From Bacteroidales bacterium (GTDB lineage Bacteria > Bacteroidota > Bacteroidia > Bacteroidales > Muribaculaceae), in NCBI GenBank assembly GCA_900766975.1, contig CAAFXO010000031.1:1-43405 (forward strand): a stretch of 43,405 nt of DNA, read 5' to 3'. The notes beneath the pieces are model-generated. The model did no database searches and was not told where the DNA came from. It saw nothing but the letters and a program-made list of their open reading frames with translations. This document shows positions 17,203 through 25,391 of the stretch, one piece after another (the stretch's first letter is position 1; every line of letters begins with the position of its first letter). A program made the translations under genes and the position numbers.

Positions 17203-20112
17203 ATGCGCACAAAGATCAGTAAAGTAGCCAAAGACCTGAATGTGGGAGTCAACACAGCTGTTGAATTCCTGCGCAAGCACAATATCGAAGTCGATGAGGG
17301 CCCGAATGCACGCATCGACTCCGACGCCGTCGAACTGCTCATGCAAGAGTTCAGTGCCGACAAGAAAGATAAAGCCACGGCTGAAAGCATCTTCGTAAAT
17401 CGTCGTGGGAATAAGAAGTCGAAACAAGACTCCGGCCGCGGGCAGGAGGAGACCACACACGTCACCGGCCCCAAGATTTTGGGGAAAATCGACCTTTCGA
17501 ATCCACATTCGGGGATGACATCGACCACTGCATCTGCGCCGACCACACCTGCCGAACAAGCTCCCGCCGAGAAGTCTCCGGAGAAAACTCCCGAGAAGTC
17601 TCCCGAGAAAGCTCCCGAGGCTCCTGTAAAAGCTCCCGAGAAGGCTCCCGAAAAGACACCTGAGAAAGTTGCTGAGCAAGCCCCCGCAAAGACCCCGGAG
17701 AAAGCCCCGGAGAGCGCCCCGGAGAGCGCCCCTAAAGCTCAGAACAACACTCCGAGTGCTCCCGCCAAGGAGCAGGCACAATCCAAAGCTGAACAACCCA
17801 AAGTTGAAAATAAGCCTGTGGAAAACAAACCTAAAAAAGAGGAAGAAACAAAAACCGAAGTTTCTAACGACAACAAGCCCTTCCGCCTCAGTGGCAACAC
17901 TCCGAGTGCACCCGAGCTCAAGGTGATAGGGAAGATTGACCTGTCGGCGATCAACACGAGCACTCGCCCCAAGAAGAAGAGCAAGAGCGAACGCCGCGCC
18001 GAGAATGCCGACCGCAAGCGTCGCAAGCGCATCGGCAAGGAGAAGGTCGATATCGACAAGGCTGCTCAGCAACCCGGCTTCGGCTCCGACCAGCGCAAGA
18101 AGCAGAATGAGGGTGGCGGCAATAACAACCAGGGTGGCGGCGGCAACAACCAGGGCCAAAGCCGCAGCGAACGTAAGAAGAATCGCGACCGTCGCAACCA
18201 GAAGCCTGAGATCAGCAATGAAGATGTGCAGAAGCAGGTGAAGGAGACTCTCGCTCGCCTCACCAACAAGACCACCAAGAAGTCGGTGAAGTTCCGCAAG
18301 GAGAAACGCGAGGAGATGCACAATCGCGAGATCGAGAAGGAGCTACGCGAGGAGGCTGAATCGAAGATCTTGAAGATCACCGAGTTCGTCACCGCCAATG
18401 ACTTGGCCAACCTGATGGATGTGCCGGTGAACAAGGTTATCGCCACCTGCATGAACCTGGGAGTGATGGTGTCGATCAATCAGCGTCTTGACGCCGAGAC
18501 CCTCAACATTGTGGCTGAAGAGTTCGGTTTCCAGACCGAGTTTGTCAGCGCCGATGTCACCGAGGCTATCGAGGTGATCGAAGATAAGGAGGAGGATCTC
18601 GAGACTCGTCCACCGATCGTCACCGTGATGGGTCACGTGGACCATGGTAAGACATCACTACTCGACTATATCCGCAAGGCTAATGTGATCGCCGGCGAGG
18701 CGGGTGGTATCACCCAGCACATCGGTGCCTACAACGTAAAGCTCCCCAATGGTCGTCACATCACCTTCCTTGACACTCCGGGTCACGAGGCGTTTACCGC
18801 CATGCGTGCGCGCGGAGCGAAGGTCACCGACCTCGCCATCATCATCGTGGCTGCCGACGACGACGTGATGCCTCAGACCATCGAGGCTATCAACCATGCC
18901 TCTGCTGCCGGCGTGCCTATGGTGTTCGCTATCAATAAGATCGACAAACCGGCTGCCAACCCTGACAAGATCAAGGAGGAACTTGCCGGCATGAATTATT
19001 TGGTAGAGGATTGGGGTGGTAAGTACCAGTCGCAAGATATTTCCGCCAAGAAGGGTATCGGCGTCGAGGACCTTATGGAGAAGGTTCTACTCGAGGCTGA
19101 GATGCTCGATTTGAAGGCAAATCCCAATCGTCCTGCCATCGGATCGGTGATTGAGTCATCGCTCGACAAGGGTCGCGGCTATGTAGCCACGGTGCTCGTG
19201 CAGAATGGCACGCTGAAGGTGGGCGATGTGATCTTGGCAGGTACCAACTTCGGTAAGGTCAAGGCGATGTTCAATGAGCGTAATCAGCGAGTGAAAGAGG
19301 CAGGACCTTCGACACCGGTGTTGATCCTGGGTCTGAATGGTGCGCCGCAGGCAGGCGATACGTTCAATGTCCTTCCCACCGAGCAGGAGGCTCGTGAGAT
19401 CGCATCGAAGCGTGAGCAGCTGCAACGCGAATTGAGCATGCGCACCAAGAAGCGTGTCGGACTCGAAGAGTTGGGTCGCCGCCGTGCACTCGACGACTTC
19501 CATGAGCTCAACCTCGTGGTGAAGGGTGACGTGGATGGCTCGGTAGAGGCACTCTCAGACTCACTGCTCAAGTTGTCGACACCGGAGATTCAGGTCAATG
19601 TGCTCCACAAGGGTGTGGGTGCCATCTCCGAATCAGACGTTACACTTGCCGCTGCTTCGGATGCCATCATCATCGGCTTCCAGGTGCGTCCTTCGGGAGC
19701 AGCCCGCAAGGAGGCAGAGAAGGAGGGTGTCGAGATTCGTCTCTATTCGGTGATCTACAAGGCCATCGAAGAGGTGAAAGATGCTATGGAGGGTCTACTC
19801 TCTCCTGAGATCCGCGAGGAAATCACCGGTACGGCAGAGGTGCTCCAGACCTACAAGATCTCGAAGGTGGGTACGATCGCCGGCGCCATCGTGCGTGACG
19901 GCAAGGTGAAGCGCACATCGAAGGTGCGTGTGATCCGCGACGGCATCGTGATCTACAGCGGCGAACTCGGCTCGCTCAAGCGATTCAAAGATGATGCCAA
20001 GGAGGTAACTTCCGGCTATGACTGCGGTCTCTCCGTCCAGGGTTACAACGACATCCGCGAAGGCGACATGATCGAAGCCTACGAAGAAGTAGCCGTCAAA
20101 AAGACACTCTAA
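17203..20112 (+). CDS. infB: Translation initiation factor IF-2
   Basis: 969 aa. The N-terminal third is low complexity: a Pro/Glu/Lys/Ala-rich run of 'EKAPEK'-like repeats (about residues 115-230), then basic and Gly/Asn/Gln-rich stretches (NNNQGGGGNNQ). The conserved part starts near 390 with the IF2 N-terminal subdomain. The GTPase has G1 GHVDHGKTS (~476), G3 DTPGHEAF and G4 NKID, followed by domains II, III and C2, the last binding initiator tRNA. IF-2 brings fMet-tRNA to the 30S subunit and promotes subunit joining. The length fits Bacteroidetes IF-2. Long antisense open frames over the low-complexity part are shadows. A strong terminator follows. Confidence 0.98.
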   Translation: MRTKISKVAKDLNVGVNTAVEFLRKHNIEVDEGPNARIDSDAVELLMQEFSADKKDKATAESIFVNRRGNKKSKQDSGRGQEETTHVTGPKILGKIDLSNPHSGMTSTTASAPTTPAEQAPAEKSPEKTPEKSPEKAPEAPVKAPEKAPEKTPEKVAEQAPAKTPEKAPESAPESAPKAQNNTPSAPAKEQAQSKAEQPKVENKPVENKPKKEEETKTEVSNDNKPFRLSGNTPSAPELKVIGKIDLSAINTSTRPKKKSKSERRAENADRKRRKRIGKEKVDIDKAAQQPGFGSDQRKKQNEGGGNNNQGGGGNNQGQSRSERKKNRDRRNQKPEISNEDVQKQVKETLARLTNKTTKKSVKFRKEKREEMHNREIEKELREEAESKILKITEFVTANDLANLMDVPVNKVIATCMNLGVMVSINQRLDAETLNIVAEEFGFQTEFVSADVTEAIEVIEDKEEDLETRPPIVTVMGHVDHGKTSLLDYIRKANVIAGEAGGITQHIGAYNVKLPNGRHITFLDTPGHEAFTAMRARGAKVTDLAIIIVAADDDVMPQTIEAINHASAAGVPMVFAINKIDKPAANPDKIKEELAGMNYLVEDWGGKYQSQDISAKKGIGVEDLMEKVLLEAEMLDLKANPNRPAIGSVIESSLDKGRGYVATVLVQNGTLKVGDVILAGTNFGKVKAMFNERNQRVKEAGPSTPVLILGLNGAPQAGDTFNVLPTEQEAREIASKREQLQRELSMRTKKRVGLEELGRRRALDDFHELNLVVKGDVDGSVEALSDSLLKLSTPEIQVNVLHKGVGAISESDVTLAAASDAIIIGFQVRPSGAARKEAEKEGVEIRLYSVIYKAIEEVKDAMEGLLSPEIREEITGTAEVLQTYKISKVGTIAGAIVRDGKVKRTSKVRVIRDGIVIYSGELGSLKRFKDDAKEVTSGYDCGLSVQGYNDIREGDMIEAYEEVAVKKTL

Positions 20113-20134
20113 AAAATTGCTTTTATCATAATAG

Positions 20135-20174
20135 AAAAAGGGCTGATCAGTTCACAAACCGATCAGCCCTTTTT
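20135..20174 (+). terminator. Intrinsic terminator of the rimP-nusA-infB operon
   Basis: AAAAAGGGCTGATC (20135-20148) and GATCAGCCCTTTTT (20161-20174) form a 14-bp stem with a 12-base loop and a T run, 22 bases after the infB stop. Textbook form. Confidence 0.92.
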
Positions 20175-20224
20175 AGAATAAAAGATTTTTTGCTTAAATA
20201 TATCGGGAGTTGGCGGGGAAATGT

Positions 20225-20232
20225 TATCTTTG
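20225..20232 (+). promoter_or_regulatory. -7 box upstream of folK
   Basis: TATCTTTG matches TAnnTTTG and lies 40 bases before the folK ATG at 20273. A -33 box at the right distance is not evident. The position argues that the frame's upstream TTG (20210) is not the start. Confidence 0.5.
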
Positions 20233-20272
20233 TGGATTATTATGTTTTTGTTTAGATAGTCATATAGTTATT

Positions 20273-20758
20273 ATGCATTATTTTCTAAATATCGGTTCGA
20301 ATATCGGGAACCGTAAGTTGAATATCAGCCGCGCTCTTAAAGCCCTCGAGGAGGAGTTCGGCTATTTCGAAGTATCTAAATTAGTGGAGTCTCGACCCTG
20401 GGGATATGTCTCCGATAGAATGTATTATAACATCGCAATAATGGTGATTAGCGACAAGGAGCCACTTCAGATGCTGAACATATTGCAAGGTATAGAGAAT
20501 CGACTCAACCCGACACCCCATCGCGATGCATCCGGCAATTATCAGGATCGCGTGCTCGACATCGACATCATGGCGGCAGACGAGATCAGCCTCGACAGCG
20601 ACAACCTTACCCTCCCCCACCCTGCCTTGGCAGAACGCCGCTTCTTCTTGGAGCCCTTCGCCGAATTAGCACCCCTCTGGCGTCACCCCCTCAGCGGCAA
20701 GACATGCACCGAAATGCTCGCCGACCTCCCCGCAGAGAAGGAGGAAAGCAAAGGATAA
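20273..20758 (+). CDS. folK: 2-amino-4-hydroxy-6-hydroxymethyldihydropteridine pyrophosphokinase
   Basis: 161 aa from ATG 20273 (MHYFLNIGSNIGNR). The open frame extends upstream to a TTG at 20210, but that lies before the -7 box and adds an unrelated Cys-rich stretch. HPPK features: the N-terminal 'LNIGSNIGNR' strand and loop, PWGY with YYNIAIMV, and the Mg/ATP signature region RDASGNYQDRVLDIDIM, then LPHPALAERRFFLEPFAEL. It transfers pyrophosphate from ATP to the pterin in folate synthesis. It lies 24 bases before the tricorn-like protease, so they probably share a transcript although the functions are not obviously linked. Confidence 0.95.
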   Translation: MHYFLNIGSNIGNRKLNISRALKALEEEFGYFEVSKLVESRPWGYVSDRMYYNIAIMVISDKEPLQMLNILQGIENRLNPTPHRDASGNYQDRVLDIDIMAADEISLDSDNLTLPHPALAERRFFLEPFAELAPLWRHPLSGKTCTEMLADLPAEKEESKG

Positions 20759-20782
20759 AATAAAATAATACCTGAAAAAGAA

Positions 20783-23700
20783 ATGAAAAAATTAAAGTTT
20801 TTTGCAGCGGCAGTCTGTGCGGGGCTCGCGGCTATGGCATCCGCCCAAGCCGACGAATCGCCCAGATGGCTTCGCAACACGTCTATTTCGCCCGATGGCA
20901 GCAAGATCGCCTTCACCTATCGCGGCGATATCTTCACCATCCCCACAACCGGAGGCGAGGCACATCAACTCACCTCGGGAGGCTCCTACAACACCTCTCC
21001 TATTTGGAGCCCCGACTCTCGCACCATCGTATTCTCATCCGATCGCGAGGGGAGTTACGACCTCTACAGGGTAGCATCTACGGGTGGCACACCTATACGT
21101 CTCACCACATATTCCGGCAATGAGATCCCATTGGCATTCATCGCCCCCGACCGGGTGATCTACTCCACCTCGGAGATCACCTCAGAGAGGTCGATTCACA
21201 ATCCGGTGCGCCACACCCGCACATACTCCATCGACATCAACACCCCCGAAGCGCGTCCCGAGCTTTACCTCGCGATGCATCTCGGTTCGGCATCGATAGC
21301 CCCCGATGGCAAGATGCTCTATCACGACCGCAAAGGGCTCGAAGATGTGCTCCGCAAGCATGAACGCTCATCAGGCACCACCGATGTCTGGCTCTACGAC
21401 AAGGGCACCTTCACCAAGCTCACCAACTTCAACGGCCACGACATGAACCCGGTGTGGAAAGCCGACGGCAAGGGCTACTACTACCTCACCGAAGAGTCGG
21501 GCACCATCAATGTCTATGCTGCCGACGGCGCCGGAGGCAAGCGCCAACTCACCAACTTCGAGAAGCACCCCGTGCGCTCGCTCAGCGCCTCCAATACCGG
21601 ACTGATGGCATTCAGCTGGGATGGCGAAATCTACACCCTGCGCGAAGGGGAAGCACCCCGCCGCGTCGAGGTGACCATCTGCGCCGACCAGTATAAGCGC
21701 GACGAAATCAAAGGATTCGTCAATAAGGGTGCATCCGGCATCTCCGTCTCTCCCGAAGGGAAAGAGGTGGCATTCGTGGTGAGAGGTGAAGTCTATGTCA
21801 CCGACACCAAATACTCTACCACCAAGCGCATCACCAACACCTCGGCACAAGAACGCGAGATCTCCTACTCCCCCGATGGTCGCAAACTGGTCTACGACTC
21901 CGAACGCGACGGCATCTGGCAGCTCTTCATCGCCGAAATCAAGAACCCGGCAGAGAAGCGCTTCACCTACGCCACAGAGATCGTGGAGAAGCCCCTCTAT
22001 AAGAGCGACCTCCCGGCTCAGCAGCCCCGTTTCTCACCCGACGGCAAGAAGGTGGCATTCCTCGAAAATCGCACCACACTGCGTGTCATCGACATCGAAA
22101 GCAAGAAGGTGACCACCATCCTCGATGGCAAATACAACTACTCATATTCCGACGGCGACGTACCCTTCGAGTGGAGTCCCGACAGCCGATGGATATTGAT
22201 CAGCTATATCGGTGAGGGTGGCTGGAACAATACTGACGTGGCAGCCGTCAAAGCAGATGGCAGCCAAGTGGTCGACCTGACCGAGAGTGGTTATAGCGAC
22301 GGCAACGCCAAGTGGGTGCTCGGTGGCAAAGCCATAGCCTACGAGACCGGCAAATATGGCATGAAGAGCCACGGATCGTGGGGCAATCAGAGCGACATCG
22401 TGCTGATGGCTCTCGACGCCGACGCCTGGGATCAGATCAACGCCACCGAAGAGGAGGATGCCCTCCGCGAAGAGGCTGAGAAAGAGAAGAAAGATGCCGA
22501 CAACAAGTCGGACAAGAGCGACAAGAAGAAGGGCAAGAGCGACAAGAAGTCAAAGAAGGCAAAAGCCGATAAGAAGGATGCCGAAGTCATCGCACTCGAC
22601 TTCGACAACCGTCGTCACCGCATGCGTCGCGTCACTCCCACCAGCGCCATGATCGGCGACTATTTCCTCGCCCCCAAGGGTAATAAACTCTATTATACGG
22701 CACGTTCCACCGAGGGTGATGCCAACCTGTATGTTGCCGATCTGCGCAAAGAGGAGACCAAACTCCTGGCGAAGGGTGTCAATGGTGGCATCGAAGCCGA
22801 CAAGAAGGGAGAAAATATCTTCCTGATAAGTTCGAAGGGGATCAAGAAGATCAACCTCGACTCCGGCAAGGATGAGGCAGTCGAATTTGACGCCCCCTAC
22901 GATCGCAGTGCATCTGCCGAACGTGAATATATCTACGACCACTGCGTGCGCCAAGTGGCTGACAAGTTCTATGATGTCAATATCCATGGCGTCGACTGGG
23001 ACTATTATGGCAAGCATTATCGCCAATTCCTCCCCTATATCACCAACAATCAGGACTTCGCCACGCTACTGAGCGAGCTTCTCGGCGAGCTGAACGCCTC
23101 ACACACCGGCGGCTCTTACCGCGGCGGTGGAGCACGCCTCTCCACAGCCGAATTGGGAGCCTTCTACGACGCCTCTTACACCGGCGATGGTCTGAAGGTA
23201 AGCGAAGTAATCAGCGGTTCACCCCTCCTCTCCGCCAAGGCGAAGGTAAAAAAAGGTGACATCATTACCAAGATCGATGGCGAGACTATCGAGGCGGGCA
23301 AGAATTACTATCCACTGCTCGAGGGGAAAGCAGGAAGGAAGACCATGCTTGAGATCAAGCGAGTATCGGGCAAGTGCGACACAGTGAGCGTACGTCCCCT
23401 CTCGGGCGGCGAACTCAACGAATTGCTCTATCAGCGATGGGTGGAGCGCAATGAGGCATACGTAGACTCGATCTCCGGTGGCAGAATTGCCTACGTGCAT
23501 GTGCGCGGCATGGATTCACCCAGCTTCAGAGCCGTTTACGACCGCCTTCTCGGCAAGTATCGCAACGCCGAGGCTGTAGTGGTAGACACACGCTGGAATG
23601 GCGGCGGATGGCTCCATAATGACATCGCCATCCTGCTGAGTGGCAAGAAATATGTCGACTACTCTCCCCGCGGCCAATATATCGGCTCGGATCCCTTCTC

Positions 23701-24025
23701 ACAATGGACCAAGCCCTCGGTAATGCTCACCAATGAAGCTAACTACAGCGACGCCCATGGCACACCCTACACCTACAAGACGCTGAAGATCGGCAAACTG
23801 GTGGGAGCCCCCGTACCGGGCACGATGACCGCCGTATGGTGGGAGCAACAGATCGATCCGACCATCGTCTTCGGCATTCCGCAAGTCACGAGCCTTGATG
23901 TCAACGGCAAGCCCTTGGAAAACCAGCAGCTCAACCCGGACATCGAAGTCTACAACAACCCGGCAGAAGAGTTGAACGGAATAGACCGCCAACTCGAAGC
24001 CGCAGTGAAAGCCCTACTGAAATAA
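20783..24025 (+). CDS. Exported tricorn-type S41 protease
   Basis: 1080 aa with signal peptide MKKLKFFAAAVCAGLAAMASA, so periplasmic or surface located, unlike the cytosolic archaeal tricorn. Residues ~30-550 form WD40/PD40-type propellers (repeats such as ISPDGSKIAF, WSPDSRTIVF, YSPDGRKLVY, FSPDGKKVAF). A Lys/Asp-rich linker of ~45 residues lies near 560-605. Then come a tricorn C1-like helical domain (VADKFYDVNIHGVDWDYYGK), a PDZ domain (~795-870) and an S41 core. The catalytic candidates are Ser-His in ELNASHTGG (~771) and Ser-Asp in NEANYSDAHG (~988), matching the tricorn S745-H746 and S965-D966 arrangement. VVDTRWNGGG is the S41 strand. Likely degrades peptides, with the propellers gating access. 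Confidence 0.92.
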   Translation: MKKLKFFAAAVCAGLAAMASAQADESPRWLRNTSISPDGSKIAFTYRGDIFTIPTTGGEAHQLTSGGSYNTSPIWSPDSRTIVFSSDREGSYDLYRVASTGGTPIRLTTYSGNEIPLAFIAPDRVIYSTSEITSERSIHNPVRHTRTYSIDINTPEARPELYLAMHLGSASIAPDGKMLYHDRKGLEDVLRKHERSSGTTDVWLYDKGTFTKLTNFNGHDMNPVWKADGKGYYYLTEESGTINVYAADGAGGKRQLTNFEKHPVRSLSASNTGLMAFSWDGEIYTLREGEAPRRVEVTICADQYKRDEIKGFVNKGASGISVSPEGKEVAFVVRGEVYVTDTKYSTTKRITNTSAQEREISYSPDGRKLVYDSERDGIWQLFIAEIKNPAEKRFTYATEIVEKPLYKSDLPAQQPRFSPDGKKVAFLENRTTLRVIDIESKKVTTILDGKYNYSYSDGDVPFEWSPDSRWILISYIGEGGWNNTDVAAVKADGSQVVDLTESGYSDGNAKWVLGGKAIAYETGKYGMKSHGSWGNQSDIVLMALDADAWDQINATEEEDALREEAEKEKKDADNKSDKSDKKKGKSDKKSKKAKADKKDAEVIALDFDNRRHRMRRVTPTSAMIGDYFLAPKGNKLYYTARSTEGDANLYVADLRKEETKLLAKGVNGGIEADKKGENIFLISSKGIKKINLDSGKDEAVEFDAPYDRSASAEREYIYDHCVRQVADKFYDVNIHGVDWDYYGKHYRQFLPYITNNQDFATLLSELLGELNASHTGGSYRGGGARLSTAELGAFYDASYTGDGLKVSEVISGSPLLSAKAKVKKGDIITKIDGETIEAGKNYYPLLEGKAGRKTMLEIKRVSGKCDTVSVRPLSGGELNELLYQRWVERNEAYVDSISGGRIAYVHVRGMDSPSFRAVYDRLLGKYRNAEAVVVDTRWNGGGWLHNDIAILLSGKKYVDYSPRGQYIGSDPFSQWTKPSVMLTNEANYSDAHGTPYTYKTLKIGKLVGAPVPGTMTAVWWEQQIDPTIVFGIPQVTSLDVNGKPLENQQLNPDIEVYNNPAEELNGIDRQLEAAVKALLK

Positions 24026-24033
24026 TTCCAAAT

Positions 24034-24062
24034 AAAAAAGCCTCCGAACTGGAGGCTTTTTT
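24034..24062 (+). terminator. Terminator after the tricorn-like gene
   Basis: AAAAAAGCCTCC (24034-24045), loop GAACT, GGAGGCTTTTTT (24051-24062): a 12-bp stem with a T run, 9 bases after the stop. Confidence 0.92.
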
Positions 24063-24078
24063 ATTAATCTTATAATAT

Positions 24079-24110
24079 AAAAGAGGATGCATCTGAGATG
24101 CACCCTCTTT
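24079..24110 (-). terminator. Second hairpin, terminator for the minus-strand gene
   Basis: AAAAGAGG and TGCATC (24079-24093) pair with GATGCA and CCTCTTT (24098-24110) with one A-C mismatch. On the minus strand the stem is followed by TTATATTATAAG. It lies 25 bases past the stop of the 301-aa protein and suits convergent termination. Confidence 0.7.
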
Positions 24111-24135
24111 ATTTTGGCTTAATTGGAGATTCTGA

Positions 24136-25041
24136 TTAGAACACTACCTTAGTAGCCTTGTTGCCCTTAACTACGATGTAAAGACCGCTTTCAGGAGCGT
24201 TAACGCGAACACCCTGGAGGTTGTAGTAAGAAGGAGTTTCGTTGTTGTCAACAGTGATGTTGCTAACAGCAGCCTCGAAGGGGCACTCATAAGCCTTATC
24301 GTTGCTGAATGCAGCCATAGTGTTTTCGCCATCGAATACTACCCAGCATACACCGTTCCAATCCTCTTCGAGAGTGATGTTACCGCTTGCGTTGAAGTAG
24401 AGAGTAGTTTCAACTTCCATGAGGATAGTCTCACCGTCGCTACCATAGTTGTACTTAGCCCAACCTGCGTCAGCGATCTTGAAAGCTTCACCTGCGACAA
24501 CAACTTGGTCGTCTTTGCATTCGAACTTCCAGATGTTGCCATCAACGTTCTGGAGTCTCCAAGACTCACCGAGCTCGTCGTTGATACCCTCATTGAGCCA
24601 GCCGTTCATATCACCACGGAGGTATACCTTAACTTCGGGCTGAGGAGTGTTAGTGGTAAGAGTGATAGTAGAGAGGTCACCTGCTACTACTACATCATAG
24701 TCACCCTGCCAAGGACAAAGGATGTTGTCGCCACCGGCTACGAGAGGAACTGCTACACCGGGAACTTCACCATAGTTAGCAGTCAAAGATGTAGACTTCC
24801 AGCCATCCCAAGTGCCATCAAAAGCGGGAGAGATAGTGAAAGAAGAAAGACCATTCACGTGGATTTTGTAAACGCCATCCTCGAATGTGAACTGGTCGGG
24901 AGTCTCAACGTTCCAGTCGTTAGCGAAACCACCTGCTTCAGCGCCGGCGCTTTGACCTGTGATGTAGAGAGGTGCACCATTTTGTGCATTTGCTGCGAGT
25001 GCCACTACGGCTGCAGCTGCAAGAGCGTAAAATTTCTTCAT
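24136..25041 (-). CDS. Exported protein with SusE/F-like binding modules and T9SS-type tail
   Basis: 301 aa. The signal peptide is MKKFYALAAAAVVALAANA, cleaved before QNGAPLYI; there is no lipobox. Residues ~25-130 form one module (NDWNVETPDQFTFEDGVYKI ... ILCPWQGDYDVVVAG) that resembles the C-terminal module of the SusF-like lipoprotein encoded upstream (NDWNLETATPLTPSKDLRTW ... CVEPGTYKVTIDF). A second module (~135-255; VYLRGDMNGWLNEG ... AGWAKYNYGSDG) has the 'RGDMNGW' strand typical of SusE/F starch-binding folds. The tail YYNLQGVRVNAPESGLYIVV ... KATKVVF is a T9SS type A-like signal. Likely a secreted glycan-binding protein without an enzyme domain. It has its own promoter and is separated from the Sus operon by a terminator. 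Confidence 0.8.
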   Translation of the reverse strand: MKKFYALAAAAVVALAANAQNGAPLYITGQSAGAEAGGFANDWNVETPDQFTFEDGVYKIHVNGLSSFTISPAFDGTWDGWKSTSLTANYGEVPGVAVPLVAGGDNILCPWQGDYDVVVAGDLSTITLTTNTPQPEVKVYLRGDMNGWLNEGINDELGESWRLQNVDGNIWKFECKDDQVVVAGEAFKIADAGWAKYNYGSDGETILMEVETTLYFNASGNITLEEDWNGVCWVVFDGENTMAAFSNDKAYECPFEAAVSNITVDNNETPSYYNLQGVRVNAPESGLYIVVKGNKATKVVF

Positions 25042-25161
25042 AATGAAAATTTTAGATTTTGTTGGTTAATATTTAAGATATCTGTAATATTCTATCGTCA
25101 AAAATTTGAATATTATTGTAGCATGGTATTTCGTAGGAGTATCCACGGCACATATTCGGTG

Positions 25162-25192
25162 CAAATATAGTCACTTAATTTATTATTTCCAA
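25162..25192 (-). promoter_or_regulatory. Promoter of the SusE/F-like T9SS-tailed gene
   Basis: On the minus strand, TTG (rc of 25190-25192), a 20-base spacer and TATATTTG (rc of 25162-25169). Predicted start near 25155, giving a ~110-base leader. The rest of the gap between 25042 and 25391 holds only this promoter, the Sus terminator and AT-rich sequence. Confidence 0.6.
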
Positions 25193-25271
25193 TTATTTTG
25201 CCAAAAAAATCACTAAAAACAGATAATTTTAACCTATCGTAAAATATTGAGCCACTTTTTAATATAAAATC

Positions 25272-25310
25272 AGAGACTGTGTCAATTATACTATTATTGA
25301 CACAGTCTCT
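25272..25310 (-). terminator. Terminator of the SusCDEF-like operon
   Basis: AGAGACTGTGTCAAT (25272-25286) and ATTGACACAGTCTCT (25296-25310) form a perfect 15-bp stem with a 9-base loop. On the minus strand GATTTTATATT follows. It lies about 80 bases after the stop of the last Sus gene. Confidence 0.85.
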
Positions 25311-25391
25311 TGTATAGATTGATGCTTTATAGTATTATAAGAGCATCTGTAGGATCAGTTTGAAAATTTCGGATTTGCTCTATAGCGATCC

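Noticed and set aside
17197..18321. Long minus-strand open frame (374 codons) opposite infB
   Set aside because: Lies against the low-complexity Pro/Glu/Lys region of IF-2; its Leu/Ala/Gly-rich translation is the expected shadow, with no promoter or family match.
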